Origin: Chara braunii
Taxonomy: Eukaryota > Streptophyta > Charophyceae > Charales > Characeae
Direction: 5' to 3'
DNA: 50,003 nt
NCBI GenBank assembly: GCA_003427395.1
Contig: BFEA01000027.1
Span: forward strand, 1,183,711 to 1,233,713
Both the position numbers and the translations under genes were made by a program. This document shows positions 38,715 to 50,003 of the stretch, in pieces. The notes beneath the pieces were generated by a model. It had not been told where the DNA came from. It did no database searches and worked only from the letters and a program-made list of their open reading frames with translations. How positions within the stretch are numbered: the first letter of the stretch is position 1; each line of letters begins with the position of its first letter.

Positions 38715-39990
38715 CCTATGTGCACGTTTGGCAAGCTTCTTATCTCTGTCCAGGTACATAATTAAGAAAGGGATCAAACGAATGAATGCAATAGATCTGT
38801 ACAAACACACACAACGAATACACAAAAAGTTTGAAAAAGGTTACATCAGAAGCAAATCTGCAGCAAGCTCGAACCTATCTGCCGAGGTAACAGTCACCTT
38901 GACTTGACACAGCACAGACCCCTCTGAGAACAGGCAGTTGCAGACTGAACACAGGCAATGTAACTTAGCTCTGCTGAATGGCAGGGTCAGCCATCAAGCA
39001 TAGCCTGCAAATGAAAGGGATCCATCAAGAAAACCAATTAACCAAAGGTCAGACAGGTGTCGACATGGGCAGATCAGTGTACAATACAAAGCCATAGGCA
39101 TGAATGTGCACATAGATACTGACATCAAGAAACTTGCAGGCGTTGGACATTGAAACCAAGGCCAAAAGCCGAAAACCAATGTGCAATCAGCTTGAACGGC
39201 ATGATTTTTTTTCTGTGTTCTGTCCGCAATCTGAGTTTGATGCAAGATTTCTGTGTTTTTCTGAGTGTTCAGATCGACTGTTTTGCTTGTCCAGATTTTG
39301 GGTCAAGTGAAGCCCTAGTCCAGACCTGGTTGTCCACGTGTAAATGTCCCGTCCCTGGCGAGTGTCCTACTTGCAAAAAGTAGAAGCTTTCGAGGGTGAA
39401 TAGTACCAAATCTTGTCTGAACAAATTTGTGACTTGGGGACTTGTTCCAGTAGTCGAAGCTCCAAAATCCATGGCGAGTAGCGGCGCCCGAAAAGCAGCA
39501 GTGTTTTTGTAGCAGATGCTTTCGCACACTTCATACAGCAGCAGGTTGCCAAGAACAGTCCAAAAAGTCCTCTGACCCGTCTCCTGCTGTAACGCTGAAA
39601 TCCTTGCGAAGAAGACCGGCATCCGTCCACACAACGGCCATGACAGGCGGGGATGCGATCAGCACCGTGGCGAATGGAAAAACAAAGATGGCAAAATTTC
39701 TGACACATTTTCTGACTGTCAAGTTGGGCGAGTGACGGGTACTATATAACCAGGCCCTTGAATTCGTAGGGGCATTTGGATATGTAATGACCTGCAAAAT
39801 CACAGACTGAGAACTTTGCTATTATCTGAGTTGTGCCGCTGGACTGTGTGGCTTATTGAGATTCCCGCATTCTGCTGCTAAGATTTCGAAGCACGTGTGC
39901 ATGCATGATTGCTGAGTTTCCGTGTGTTTGTCAGACTGCATGGTTGTTTGGGTGTGTGTGTACTTGTGTGCTGGAAAGGCCCTCGGCTTG
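38715..39990. other. Non-coding, no recognisable gene
   Basis: Three overlapping minus-strand frames of 90-120 codons between 39269 and 39803 show no domain I can name. Nothing else stands out. Confidence 0.5.
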
Positions 39991-40640
39991 GTACTTACCT
40001 GTAGCCGTGCTTTTGTGGGAATGCAGCAGGAACTTGGAGATAGGCTAGGCCTCCTGTAGGATGGAAAACACTCAAGTAGTGGGTGGGTAGGCAGAAGAAG
40101 ACAAAAAGTTAGTACCTTTAGAGGCCGAAGGAATTGTGGAGTCCGATAGGCTTGGAGTCAAGGGATACCGGTCCGGTAGTCTTGAGTCTAGGGCCTGCAG
40201 GAGGGATATCAGACTGCAATTATGTTTCCCTCTGAAATGGGGAAGGCACCGGTAGCTTGGGAGGCAGTGTGGCCTGGAAAGTCACCCACCCGAAGAGGCA
40301 GTAGGCCGGTATATTTTCGGGGAGAGCCAAGAGCTCCTCCTCATTTGCAGCGTGCAAGGTTGGGCGCCATGCTGGTGGAGCGAGCACTCAGTGTAACAGT
40401 GGGGAGGAAGAAGGCAGGCTCGGCCCTCCACCTTGGCTATGGTGGAGAGAACCAAGGAGGAGACTCCGGGGAAGAAGTAGGACGAGGAATACGGTGAGCA
40501 AGGAGGAGAGTGGCAGGGGTGCTTACCTGGTTATGGTGGTCCGCATCTTCATCTTCCTGGCTGGTGCTGCACCTGGAAGGCCCCAGTAGGGGTTGGCTTC
40601 TACAAGAAAGACTTCGGGGTAGTGGAAGGCATGGCGGCCA
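39991..40640 (+). repeat. Dispersed repeat R1, plus copy
   Basis: Clearly related to the reverse complement of 49185-49876. Shared landmarks in order: GTACTTACCTGT, AACACTCAAGTAG, GAGTCTAGGGCCTG, ATGTTTCCCTCTGAAA, a GGCTATGGTGGAG motif, then CTGGAAGGCCCCAGTAGGGG. A frame opens at ATG 40222 in this copy, with a partner frame in the other copy (MFPSE/MFPSK, VAW), but it is interrupted differently and may be chance. It lies about 0.5 kb upstream of the LINE, in the same orientation. Confidence 0.75.
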
Positions 40641-40917
40641 TAGGAGAGATGTGTGGGCTTTGTGTTATCCTGTGAACATCGGAGCTTTGCTCCATTAGTC
40701 AGCCCTAGCCACCTACTTGACTAAGGCGGAGGAAGGTGTATGAGATGGCTATGGTGAAACTCTTGAGTGGGTGGCAGTAAGGAGAGTATTTGGACATTGG
40801 TTCTCGTTCATTCTTTCATTGTTGTTATTATTCAGAAGAACAAGTTGCAGGAGTAAGAGGAGGTTGGAGATGGTGGTGAGTTAAACGGGGATTTGACATT
40901 GGTCCTTTCTGGTGTCA

Positions 40918-40993
40918 ATCGTCTTCTTCTTCTTCTTCTTCTTCTTCTTCTTCTTCTTCTTCTTCTTCTTCTTCTTCTTCTTCTTCTTCTTCC
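40918..40993. repeat. (TTC)n microsatellite
   Basis: About 75 bp of uninterrupted TTC triplets. Confidence 0.95.
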
Positions 40994-41129
40994 ATTCTTA
41001 TTTCTTCATCTTCCTTTGTCTATTTCTCCTTCAAAGTTCTTTCATTTCAGTTGCCATTGAATGGCATTGTCTTTCTTCGAGTTATTGCACATCAAGATAG
41101 TCAGGATCATAACAGATTGTCAAATACTT

Positions 41130-44100
41130 TAATGAGGGGGTATGGGAACAGCTAAGAGGGGTAGAAAGGAGAGACTGGCTAGATGTCATTTGCATTTAGG
41201 AAACCCACCTTATGGACACGGTGGAGCACCACCATGTGCATAAGGACGTCTGGCCCTACCACGCCTTCCGGGCGCATGCTCCACGGCCCATAAATGCGGG
41301 GGTGCCCATCTGGGTACCCCCTAACTCAAGATTAGAACCAGTACACTGGGAAGTAGACCAAGAGGAGGGGAGGTGGGTATGTGTTTTGGGGATGCTAGAG
41401 TTGGAAGTAGTGCTGATTGTCTGCATATGTGGGCCCAACGAGGTGGGTGCCAGAAGGGGATTTTTTGAGTCTACCAAAAACAAGATCCCAGATGCGATCC
41501 CGACCATTCTGGCGGGGGGCTTTAACGCGGCACCGGACCGCTGGCTGGACAGATGGACGCTCCGCTCCCCATGCCCCGCATACGTGGAGGCCGACGAACA
41601 AATCATCGCGAACTTATGTGGGTCACTAGGTCTGTATGATCCCTTCCGCTGACTATTCCCGAATAGGCGAGCTTTCTCTTGTTATAGGAAAAATTGACCA
41701 GATAGAATCTCGAGATCAAGGATTGATCTAATATTGATATCGCAGGACCTGGAAGGGGCTCTACAGATAGCGGAGGTATTTCCACAGAGTGTGTTCCCTG
41801 GTCTGGACCATGCCATGTGTGTTGTTAACCTCTCTTTCAGAAGACGGTCGGGCCAGGGGCCGAGCTTTTTTAAACTTAACACTTCCCTATTAATAAAAAA
41901 GGAATTCCAAAACTTCATTCACGATGTGTGGCAGTACTGGAAATCACACAGAGAGACCCTTCATAATGACATTTTGCGGTTTAATAATGGACTGGCCTTT
42001 GTTGCTAGAAAATCTAGTGAATTCCCTAAAAGGATCGTGCCCAAAAGACACGCAGATGAAATAGATTTACACCAACAACTTCAACAATTGAAACAACAAC
42101 AAGAACATAAAGAACAAGACATAAACACGGAAAAGGAACTTTCAATCGCCATTGAGGCAACAGAGAGTCGTTTGCACTCATATGGAACATAGATGGCAAG
42201 GGGCACGAATCTGAGGAAAGTTGCACAGGTATAAAACAGAGGGAACAATGGACACCCGGTTTTTTGCTATGGCTAAGCTAAGGATGGGCAGGTCCATCAT
42301 AGAAGCGTTGCAGGATCCGTCACAACCCCAAGGCCCCGTGGCTACATCAACACCCCAGTGCGTCCAGATAGCAAGAAGCTTTTTTTAAGACCTTTTCAAG
42401 TCACGAACTAAGGAAAGACCATATGAACAAAGAATGGAAGAAATTGATGAATTCTTGACACCATTACATCAAATTTTGTCGGAACAACAAAAGGAAGCCC
42501 TAGAGATGCCTTTGACCAAGGGGGAGGTATGGTCGGCATTGATGCTAATGAAGGAGGAGAAAACTCCGGGGATAGATGGGCTTCCTAATGAATTTTGGGA
42601 GACCATATGGAGTACCCTATCACAAGATCTCATGGACTGTTATCATGCGGTGTAGACCATGGGTTATATGGGAGAATTGGTGGGACAAGGGATCCTGACA
42701 TTGCTGCATAAACAAAGGGATAAAATGAACATAAGGAATTATCGGTCAATCATCTTGTTAACGGTAGTCTACAAGATGGTGGCAAAAGCCCTGGCGAACC
42801 GCCTAGTTAGTGTGTTGGAAGACATTATTCACCCTGCACAGACGGGCTTCATCAGGGGAAACAAGATCCAATATAATATCTTGCTGGTTAACGAGGTTAT
42901 AAAAATGTCACGACAATCTAAGCATAATGCAACCGTCATTTTTGTAGACTTTGAAAAAGCGTATGATCATGTTGACTAGTTCTTCCTGGACAAGTGTTTG
43001 GAGAGAATGAACTTTGGTCTGACCTTTAGAAGGTGGATTGAGATCCTACACCATAACGTCACAACGACGATCCAAGTGAATGGCAGACTGACCCCTGTCA
43101 TCCATCTGGAGCGGTCAATGCGACAAGGGGACCTCATCGCCCCCTTTCTCTTCGTCATCATTATGGAGGCCCTAGCAGCGAACCTGAGGGCCCATAAAAA
43201 CCTCCGGAAAATACAGATTTCCTCCATCCCAGAGGAGGCCATCCCGGTTTGTTCACCTTTTTGCAGATGACCTTACCATAATGGCGGGCGTATCTCAGGA
43301 AAACATGCAGGAAATCCAAGAATTAATGGACCATTTCTGTCTCCTGTCAGATATGACAGTCAACTGGGGCGATAATACACAAGGATGGTGCATACACTAC
43401 CAGGGGGGAGACCGCCGCAAAATCCCGGTGTCAGATGGATGCCTACAGAGACCCCAATCATAATACTGGGGGTCTAGATGACAACGAAGGGGCAGCCACC
43501 CCTGAACAACGAGTGGCTCACCCAACCGGTCCTTGAAAAGTTGAGCCAGTGGAAGGACAGGCAGACATCTCTAATGGGTCGCTCCTTGGTGATTAATAAC
43601 GTAGTCCCGACAACCCTCTGGTACAAGACAACGATCTGGGCTCTCAGTAAACCCGCAACTGCCTCCCTTCATAGATAGGTGGCGACCTTCTTATGGAGAG
43701 GAAACCATGAGTGCTCTACAACAATTAGCAGAGTAGCCTGGAGGTCAGTTATTCAACCTAACTCCAAAGGGGGTCTGGGGATTATTGACCCTACTACCCA
43801 GGTGATGGCCTTAGCCCTCGAATGGGTGAAAGCCTATTGTTCTCTACACAGGCGCTATGGCAGCCCCTAGCATTGCAGCAAATCGCCAGGCTGGCACCAC
43901 TAGCCTCTCCTGAAGTTGCGCCAGAGACACGGCTCGAGGACAGATACTCGGCTATACCCAGGAAATCGGCAAGGGCTAGAAATGATGGGGAGACCGATAG
44001 ACATGCAACTAGGCATGACTTAAAAAAGGACCCCTTTGGCCCGCTATTCCAAGGACATGGCAGAAGTTGGCCCTGGCGAATAAGTTTCGCCTGAGTGTTG

Positions 44101-45424
44101 GGAAGAAGAGGCCCGACAACCCCTTTTTGGAAACCGATGGATTACAGATCAGCATAGCAGGGTACTCCTCAGCAACGAGAATCCTTGGAAAGGTTGGGTC
44201 AAGAATGAGATCCTGAGAGTCAAAGACATCTGGGATCAAGAAACCAAAGAGTGGTTGTCGGAGTCCCAACTAAGGGTGAAGCTGAGGTATTGCCATAAGG
44301 TGGGAGAGGCACTGGACACGGTCATTTTTGCTATCCCCCTAGATTGCGTCTGGATCCTTCGCAAGGGGTCGTCGGTGAAGGAAGGGGATTGGGTAGGGTT
44401 CAGGGGCACATAGGGGGTGATCGGAAATATAGTATATACCCGTCCTGTAGGTGCGGGCGAGCAACAGGAAGTGGTTGTCAACTGGTTCAAAATAAGGGCA
44501 GATAACCATTTGGAACAGGTACAACTAGAAGAAACAGAATGGTACCCGAGGTCGGGAGTATTCCGTATCCGTGTCCTTAAGGAAAAGGACCAATGAAGGG
44601 TATACAAACCAAATATGCCAATACAGAAACTCCCCTTAGATCCTAATGAGTGGAGATGGACTCTGCAATATGGTACGGGTAGATCCGGGGAAAGGCGGTT
44701 GCATACTCTCTCTGTCAAAGCCACTTAGTACCGAATGCTAAGACCAAGAGTCAATTTGAAGGATGTGGTTGAGGCGCGCTGGATGAATCATCTTGATATA
44801 GGGAGGGATATGTTGCGACCAGTAAATTGGTTAAGGCAAATAAAGCTATGCCAGCAAAACTAGCCTCCTTACAATGGCAGGTGGAACATAGCCTGCCAAC
44901 AAACGATTGGCTAATAGACAGAACGCGCCTGGAACAAAAAGGGTTGGGACTTCCCTGGTGCAGGCTATGTAGAGAATCCTTCCCTTCTAGGAAATGGCCC
45001 GAGACCAATATGTTTCTGCAGTGCCCAGCAGCGATATGGCTGTGAAGATGGTGGGACCGCCTCGAGAGACGAGTAGGCGCCTCACAGCCCTGGCCATGGG
45101 ACTGGAGAGCGCTCCTCTGCGAAGCATGGGGCCCAGTACAGGTCACCACCTTTGAGAAGAACATGTTTAAAGTGGGCGCCGAGCCATTATCTGGGCTATC
45201 TGGTGGCGTCGGTGCACATTGGAAATGGCAGGGGTACGCCGGGATGGCATGGAGTTTATTAACTCAGTAAAGGAATAAATACAAGAAGATATTACCATCC
45301 AATGGGAAAGAGTCAAACAGAAGACAACTTTTTTACACTCTAAACAGGAAATCATACAAATTATTGAAAGTTTCTGCAAAGACTGGCTGGCGGGGAACAA
45401 GGTGGGTGGATTGCAAAGGTAGAG
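41130..45424 (+). pseudogene. Non-LTR retrotransposon (LINE) ORF2, degraded
   Basis: Endonuclease (APE type) from about 41160: ICI-stop-ETH where Q is expected, then LAGGFNAAPDR where GDFN is usual. The Asn is kept and the Asp lost. RT from about 42434: EKTPGIDGLPNEFWE, NYRSIILLTVVYKMVAKALANRL (split across a few substitutions), TGFIRGN, FVDFEKAYD (catalytic Asp), RQGDLIAPFLF and FADD. The FADD motif lies after a frameshift at about 43250. A thumb-like region follows (LSQWKDRQTSLMGRSLVIN, then FLWRG). Near the end lies CRLC...ETN.FL.C, the C-terminal Cys motif of plant L1-type LINEs. Many stops and shifts; clearly dead. No ORF1 was identified upstream. Confidence 0.85.
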
Positions 45425-47440
45425 TGGAAAGAAAGGGAGAAGGGGAGGGATGTTGTAGGAGACGGGGACAGAGACTACCATCTAAGCTTTCAAGATTGGA
45501 CGAAGATTCACTCCTCTTTCCCGACTCGGCCCTCTTCAGAATTTGTCGACTTTTTCCCTCCCTCACCTCAGGCTTTGGTGGACATGGATTGGTATGGGGG
45601 GGCAGTCGATAAAATGGTAGTTCTGGGGTACCTGCAGGAACTTTTATTCTGTTAAAAGGATCGTAGGGGTGAAGGATGGTAAAAGAGGTTGGTGAGGGGA
45701 GGGAGGAACAAGTCTTGTAGCAGCAGGTATGTCCCAGACGCGAGGTCTCAAAGTCAATGCAGTATAATGAGGTTCTGGTCTCAAAAGAAGGAACTGCAGT
45801 TACAGTCTTGATTTCCAGCAGGTGCAGCAGGTGCAGCCCAAGGCTGAAGGGTGGTAAAAGGGCCTGGTGAGGGGAGGGAGGAACTAGTTTGCAGCAGTAG
45901 GTATCTGGCGCCTGGCTCAGGGAGAAGAGGTTGCCCCCTAATTTCCTGCTCAGTCAATCCTCTGGATTCCAGGGTAATCAATGCTGGCAGGAGTCTCCCA
46001 CTTGCTTTCTTTTCCTGATATACTCCAAATTCAGTCTGTATAAGGGACGATGGACCCATTTTCCAGCAGGTGATGCTCCCCACCAATAGATGGAGTCTCT
46101 CCCCAGGTGCTAGTGGTGTCTGCTCTTACCAGCACCACTATCACTGAAGGTGTCGTTTCCCAAAAAAAAAAAAAAAAAAAAAAAAAAAACCGGGGCCCTT
46201 AGGGGATTTTGGTCAAAGTCCGGTCCAGGCGTGCATGGGCTGGCCCCTGGTGTATAGTCTAGTACCACAGATATCTGAACCCTGTAATGCATTGGATACG
46301 TCCAGACCTGGAATGTACAAGTGGGACCACCATGAGGAGCAGCAGCAGGCCTGCTAGAGCTGTTAGGTCTCTGGAGGGAGGCTGGGTACCTCCCTCCGGT
46401 CCAGCTGCATATTGGAGAATAGGGAAACAATGAAGGGCTGTTATTTATCCTCGCTTGAATGACTCTCTGGGCGCCTACTGCTGAGGGAGGGAGACAGAAG
46501 AGAAGTCAGGAAGGCTCCTAGCTATGGTCGATGACCTTCCTGGCTATGGTGAGCCATATAATTGAGGGGAGTGAGGTGATGCGCTTCGAAAGAATGCCTG
46601 ACTAGTTTTGCCCATATTATGTCTGATTAACTGCTTGAGACTAAGTGGGAGACGAAAGAAGGCAACAGGACGCCGAGGAGTTCTTGTGAATGTTTTGCAT
46701 GTACCTGCTTCAGATTATCATCTCTCTTGCGTGTGAGGCCCCAGGCCTCGGCGAGCCCCTAAAAGGGCTGCCTGTGCAGAATACTGCTGGGCCATTAGTG
46801 AAGGTCGCAGTGAGAGAAAAGAAGGCCAGCGCTAAGTGAAGGCTGAGCCTGGGTTACTGGGCCTGGGACAGGCGGCGGCCTAGGCCCAGCCTCCAGTTAG
46901 TTACACAGGCTGGGACCCGAACTTGGACCAGAAGGCGGTAGGAACTGCCCAGTGCCTACTTCCCCAGATCCTGGCCTCACAAAGGACAGGCAGAGTCCTG
47001 TGTCTTTAATAAACAGTCACAAGTAAAGTGAACAAAAAAAAGATAGGCTCTTTTTTTTATAGGCTAATGCAACAAAAAATGCTCTTTTTATTAGGGCTAC
47101 TACATTGCTGTTGTATTGCTTTTTGGAGGTGAGAAGTGGGCTTTCTTTGTCAAGGGACTTCAGTTCTGGGTGTGCTCTTAACTGGTGTGCTCTTGGCTTT
47201 CATAATTTTGCTTTCAACTCATCTCACTCATACTTGGTCCTCTATGAGCTTTTGCATCTCGAAAACTATGTGTTCTCATCGGATGGTTCCTTGCATATGG
47301 TGCTTGATATTTGGGGGTCAAGCTGACCTCCCTCGATGAGTTTTGAGTGTTTGGATGCTGGCATTTAATGTGGTTGATAGGAAAGAGAACCTCCTGCTGA
47401 TCCTCAGGCCACTAGGATTACTAATGTGCTTTATATGGGC
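45425..47440. other. Repeat-derived non-coding stretch
   Basis: A roughly 125-180 bp block (GGTGAGGGGAGGGAGGAAC with GTAGCAG and CAGCAGGTAT nearby) is present twice, near 45660-45790 and 45840-45970. An A-run at 46162-46189 could be a retroelement tail. TTTCCAGCAGGTGATGCTCC with CCACCAATAGATGGAG at about 46061 recurs at about 47738. GGCTATGGTGAGCC at about 46541 echoes the R1 motif. No protein recognised. Confidence 0.5.
46162..46189. repeat. A-run
   Basis: About 28 A followed by CCGGGGCCC; possibly the tail of an inserted retrotransposon, not proven. Confidence 0.8.
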
Positions 47441-49184
47441 CCTGAGAAAGGAAAGGGTTTAAAGGGTTTAAAGGGCTTAAAGGGTTTCACAGGTTTAAAG
47501 AAACAGACGTAGCAATAGCGTATAGGGGGGCTGCTGAATAAGGTAGGGCTAATAGAAAAGAGGTGCTCCAATATGGGATGGGTGATACTGGCAGCTCTAT
47601 GGGATAACGGAGCACCAGGATGCGACATAAATGGTCAGAGCCCTAGGAAACAATAAACAACGCACTCTGAGTTATAAGATGCATTAATGGGACATTCTCT
47701 GTGCTAAAAGATGTATCAATGGGACGCTGGACCCGGTTTCCAGCAGGTGACGCTCCCCACCAATAGATGGAGCAGCCCGATAAATAAACCCTCAATTCGG
47801 ACGGTTCTCTTACCACCGCCGGAATAGAGGGCTTACGCAAAGGGCTATTTCCAGGGGGGGGGGGGGGAAAGCAAGAGAGATGAAGCAGATGATGAGGGAA
47901 TTCACGAATTTTTTCACGTATCTCTTGCGAGTACTTGCTGGAAGGGGAAGTTTGTGAGTATTCTTTCATTCGCTTGGTTCACTGAGCTTTCATTCTTTAT
48001 TTTTTACGAAGAGGACGGACAAGAAAGATTGGAAGAGGAGGAGAGGAGTGGATACTATGCTGAATGGAACCAATACAACATTTACCCACCATGCATCTCT
48101 ACAGACTAAAACTACAAGATGACCTAGCAGGGACATGTTTGTTCTTCACTCTCCCTCTATTCCTCTCGAGTGTGTCGAAGCTCTCTCCCATCATTGAGCG
48201 ACTTGGACCATAGCACTTACATGACTGGCAATAGACACAGAGTGAGACCGACCGACAGACAGGCGGGTAGATGGAGAGATCGACAGGCCGATGGAGAAAA
48301 AGACAGACGGGCAGACGGACAGAAGGACAGAAGCACAGAAAGACACACACACACACACGCACACACACGCACTCCCATGGGCTACTCTTTTGGAGCACAT
48401 GGAAGATGGGGGACTTCTGTCGTATTTTAAGCAGTAGTGTCAGTGCTCCTGGTGTCGCGTGGAGATTCTGCGGAGTTATTTTGCGGTTTTGTGGGCCGAA
48501 TCAGAGGCCTCTTCCAATTCTTTCGGACCATTGGAGGTTCTGGTCGGTGCTTTCTTGTTGGTAGTGCCTTCTGCGTTAATTGTTAAGGATGTTGCCTTTT
48601 GTCCTTCATCGATGTATGCCCGAATGTTTGGGTATGTGCCTGGTATGTGATTTTGCAGAGCAGGCTGGAGTTGTACGGTGAGTGGGCACTTGGCGCTTCC
48701 CTCTGCTTTTTTTCCTTACATTGAAAAAAATATATATTGTTACAATCCTGGCCAATTTCGAAGTGCAAAATTCACAAGAAAGCACAATACCCATCCAATT
48801 GTAAAAGAAATGAATGAACTTGAGAGGAGGGAGAGATAAAGGAGAAGAAGAAGATGAAAGGCAGAAGAAGAAGAAGGTGTACACCAGCATAAGACCAATG
48901 ATAATTCCTCCTCCTCTCGTCAACTAACTCCTCCTCCTTGCACCTCCGCTCTTATTCAAACAACAAATAATAATAATAATGATGAATGGCTGAACCAGAA
49001 TCAAAGTCCGAATCCCACTTCTACTGCTTGGCATCACTAGAGGTCCACCATAGCCATGGCCTCCATCTTCTTCCTCCTCAACCAGGCCAAGGCTATGGCA
49101 GACTACTAAGGGCCTAGCCCTGCTGTGTAAAAGACAGCACAAAGCAGCTATGTCAGCTGCTGCTCAGGGCGTCATGCCTGACTC
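47441..49184. other. Non-coding stretch with simple repeats
   Basis: GGGTTTAAA units at about 47456-47490, a G-run at 47857-47867, GACA/GACG tetranucleotides at 48250-48360, TAA repeats near 48966-48980. No gene recognised. Confidence 0.5.
48237..48370. repeat. GACA-type and AC microsatellite
   Basis: Imperfect GACA, GACG and AGAC repeats followed by an AC tract, like the tract in PLD intron 2. Confidence 0.85.
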
Positions 49185-49876
49185 TGCCTTGAAGCCTTCT
49201 TGGTGTGGCGCAACCCCCACTGGGGCCTTCCAGATGCAGCACCTAACAAAGTGATGAAGATGGCGTCCACCATAGCCAGGTAGGTACCTCACCACTCTCC
49301 TACCTAGTCCCCTTCTTCCTCCTCCTCCTACCGGTAGAGCTCCACCATAGCCGAGGTCGGAGCTCCCGGCCTTCTTCCTCCTCCCAGCGCTGCAGTGTCC
49401 AGTGCTCCTCCTTCCAGCAGCGCCCTGAAGCCCAGTGCTGGCCCAAGCAGCACGACCTCCAAACTTGCATACCGCAAATGAGGTACAGCCCAGTGCTCTA
49501 CCTGAAGATATAGCGGCCTGACTGCCTCTTGGGCAGTGACTTCCGGGCCGCGCGGTCTCCAAGCAACCGATACCTCCTCCCTTTTGGAGGGGAACATCAT
49601 TGCAGGCTTTGATATCGTCCGCACAGGCCCTAGACTCAGACTACTTGGACTGGTACCGGCCTAGACCTTGCCTACCAGCTACTGGGCCTCTAAAATGCCA
49701 ACTTTTGTCTTCTGCTCAGCATCCAGTTCCCAACACATCCACCGCTACTTGAGTGATACCGGCCTACCAGCTACTTGAGTGTTTTTCCCGCTGCTGTGAG
49801 TGTCGCGGGCCCACCCCAGCTACTTAGAGCGTTTTCCCCACTGCAACCCTCAAAGTCATGGCCACAGGTAAGTACC
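49185..49876 (-). repeat. Dispersed repeat R1, minus copy
   Basis: Inverted partner of 39991-40640. On minus it opens GGTACTTACCTGTGGCC and carries three GGCTATGGTGGA motifs spaced through its 3' half. Downstream, on minus, it continues beyond the shared part to about 48970 with further copies of that motif. Confidence 0.75.
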
Positions 49877-49916
49877 GGCCCTGCAGGGCCGCCAATCAAA
49901 CAAGTGCCCTTTCAGG

Positions 49917-49918
<2 letters not shown>

Positions 49919-50003
<85 letters not shown>
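49919..50003. repeat. (CA)n microsatellite at the window end
   Basis: At least 85 bp of CA, running off the end of the window. Confidence 0.95.

Noticed and set aside
37571-38907. Long frames running through the 622-N gap
   Set aside because: The N run is read as open codons; the sequence is unknown.
39269-39803. Overlapping minus-strand ORFs of 90-121 codons
   Set aside because: Three frames are open together, none shows a motif, a signal peptide or good splice context.
1-50003. CRISPR array, bacterial operons or prophage
   Set aside because: Introns, U6, LINE and LTR elements show nuclear eukaryotic DNA; the tandem repeats have no spacer structure.

Overview
The window looks like a nuclear, repeat-rich streptophyte (land-plant lineage) contig. 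The evidence is a three-exon plant-type phospholipase D with GT-AG introns, plant Ty3/gypsy retrotransposons, an APE-type LINE, U6 snRNA-derived copies, tRNA-like SINE heads and very abundant microsatellites. A charophyte such as Chara would fit the mix, but the sequence alone does not prove it. There are two assembly gaps (12486-12506 and 38038-38659) and one isolated N (15875).

Layout. 1-9537: the only clearly functional gene, a complete PLD-alpha-like gene on the minus strand (854 aa predicted), with two large introns. Intron 2 is packed with tri- and tetranucleotide repeats. Intron 1 holds two U6-like copies in opposite orientation, two hairpin elements and a tRNA-like SINE head. 9538-15249: mostly non-coding sequence with one possible exon of an unknown membrane protein (minus), a 41-bp tandem repeat, a 113-bp inverted repeat around a sequence gap, a third hairpin element and an ORF fragment ending at a tRNA-like sequence.

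15250-27896: a nearly complete Ty3/gypsy element (element 1): 5' LTR, PBS, gag with zinc knuckle, protease, RT, RNase H, a PHD-like zinc finger, integrase, about 2 kb of unassigned 3' ORFs, 3' LTR. 28607 to about 33410: the left part (LTR, PBS, gag, protease) of element 2 on plus. This abuts, tail to tail, element 3 on minus (about 33411-38037), in which gag is joined almost directly to the integrase core. Neither has a 3' LTR here. 38660-50003: repeat-rich DNA with a degraded LINE (about 41130-45424) and an inverted pair of a roughly 650-700 bp repeat (39991-40640 and 49185-49876).

Most interesting observation. The LTRs of all three gypsy elements encode a related small basic protein. It lies downstream of the LTR TATA box and upstream of the PBS, so it would be an early ORF of the genomic transcript. 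It has a conserved core (GFV, T-x-F-x-P, PW, A-x2-W, C-x2-C) with about 21/41 identities in pairwise comparison by eye. Next is a PHD-like C4HC3 finger between RNase H and integrase in element 1. It sits at the start of an ORF whose ATG overlaps the stop of the RT-RNase H frame. I recognise neither as a described feature of Ty3/gypsy elements. All alignments were made by eye; no database search was possible.
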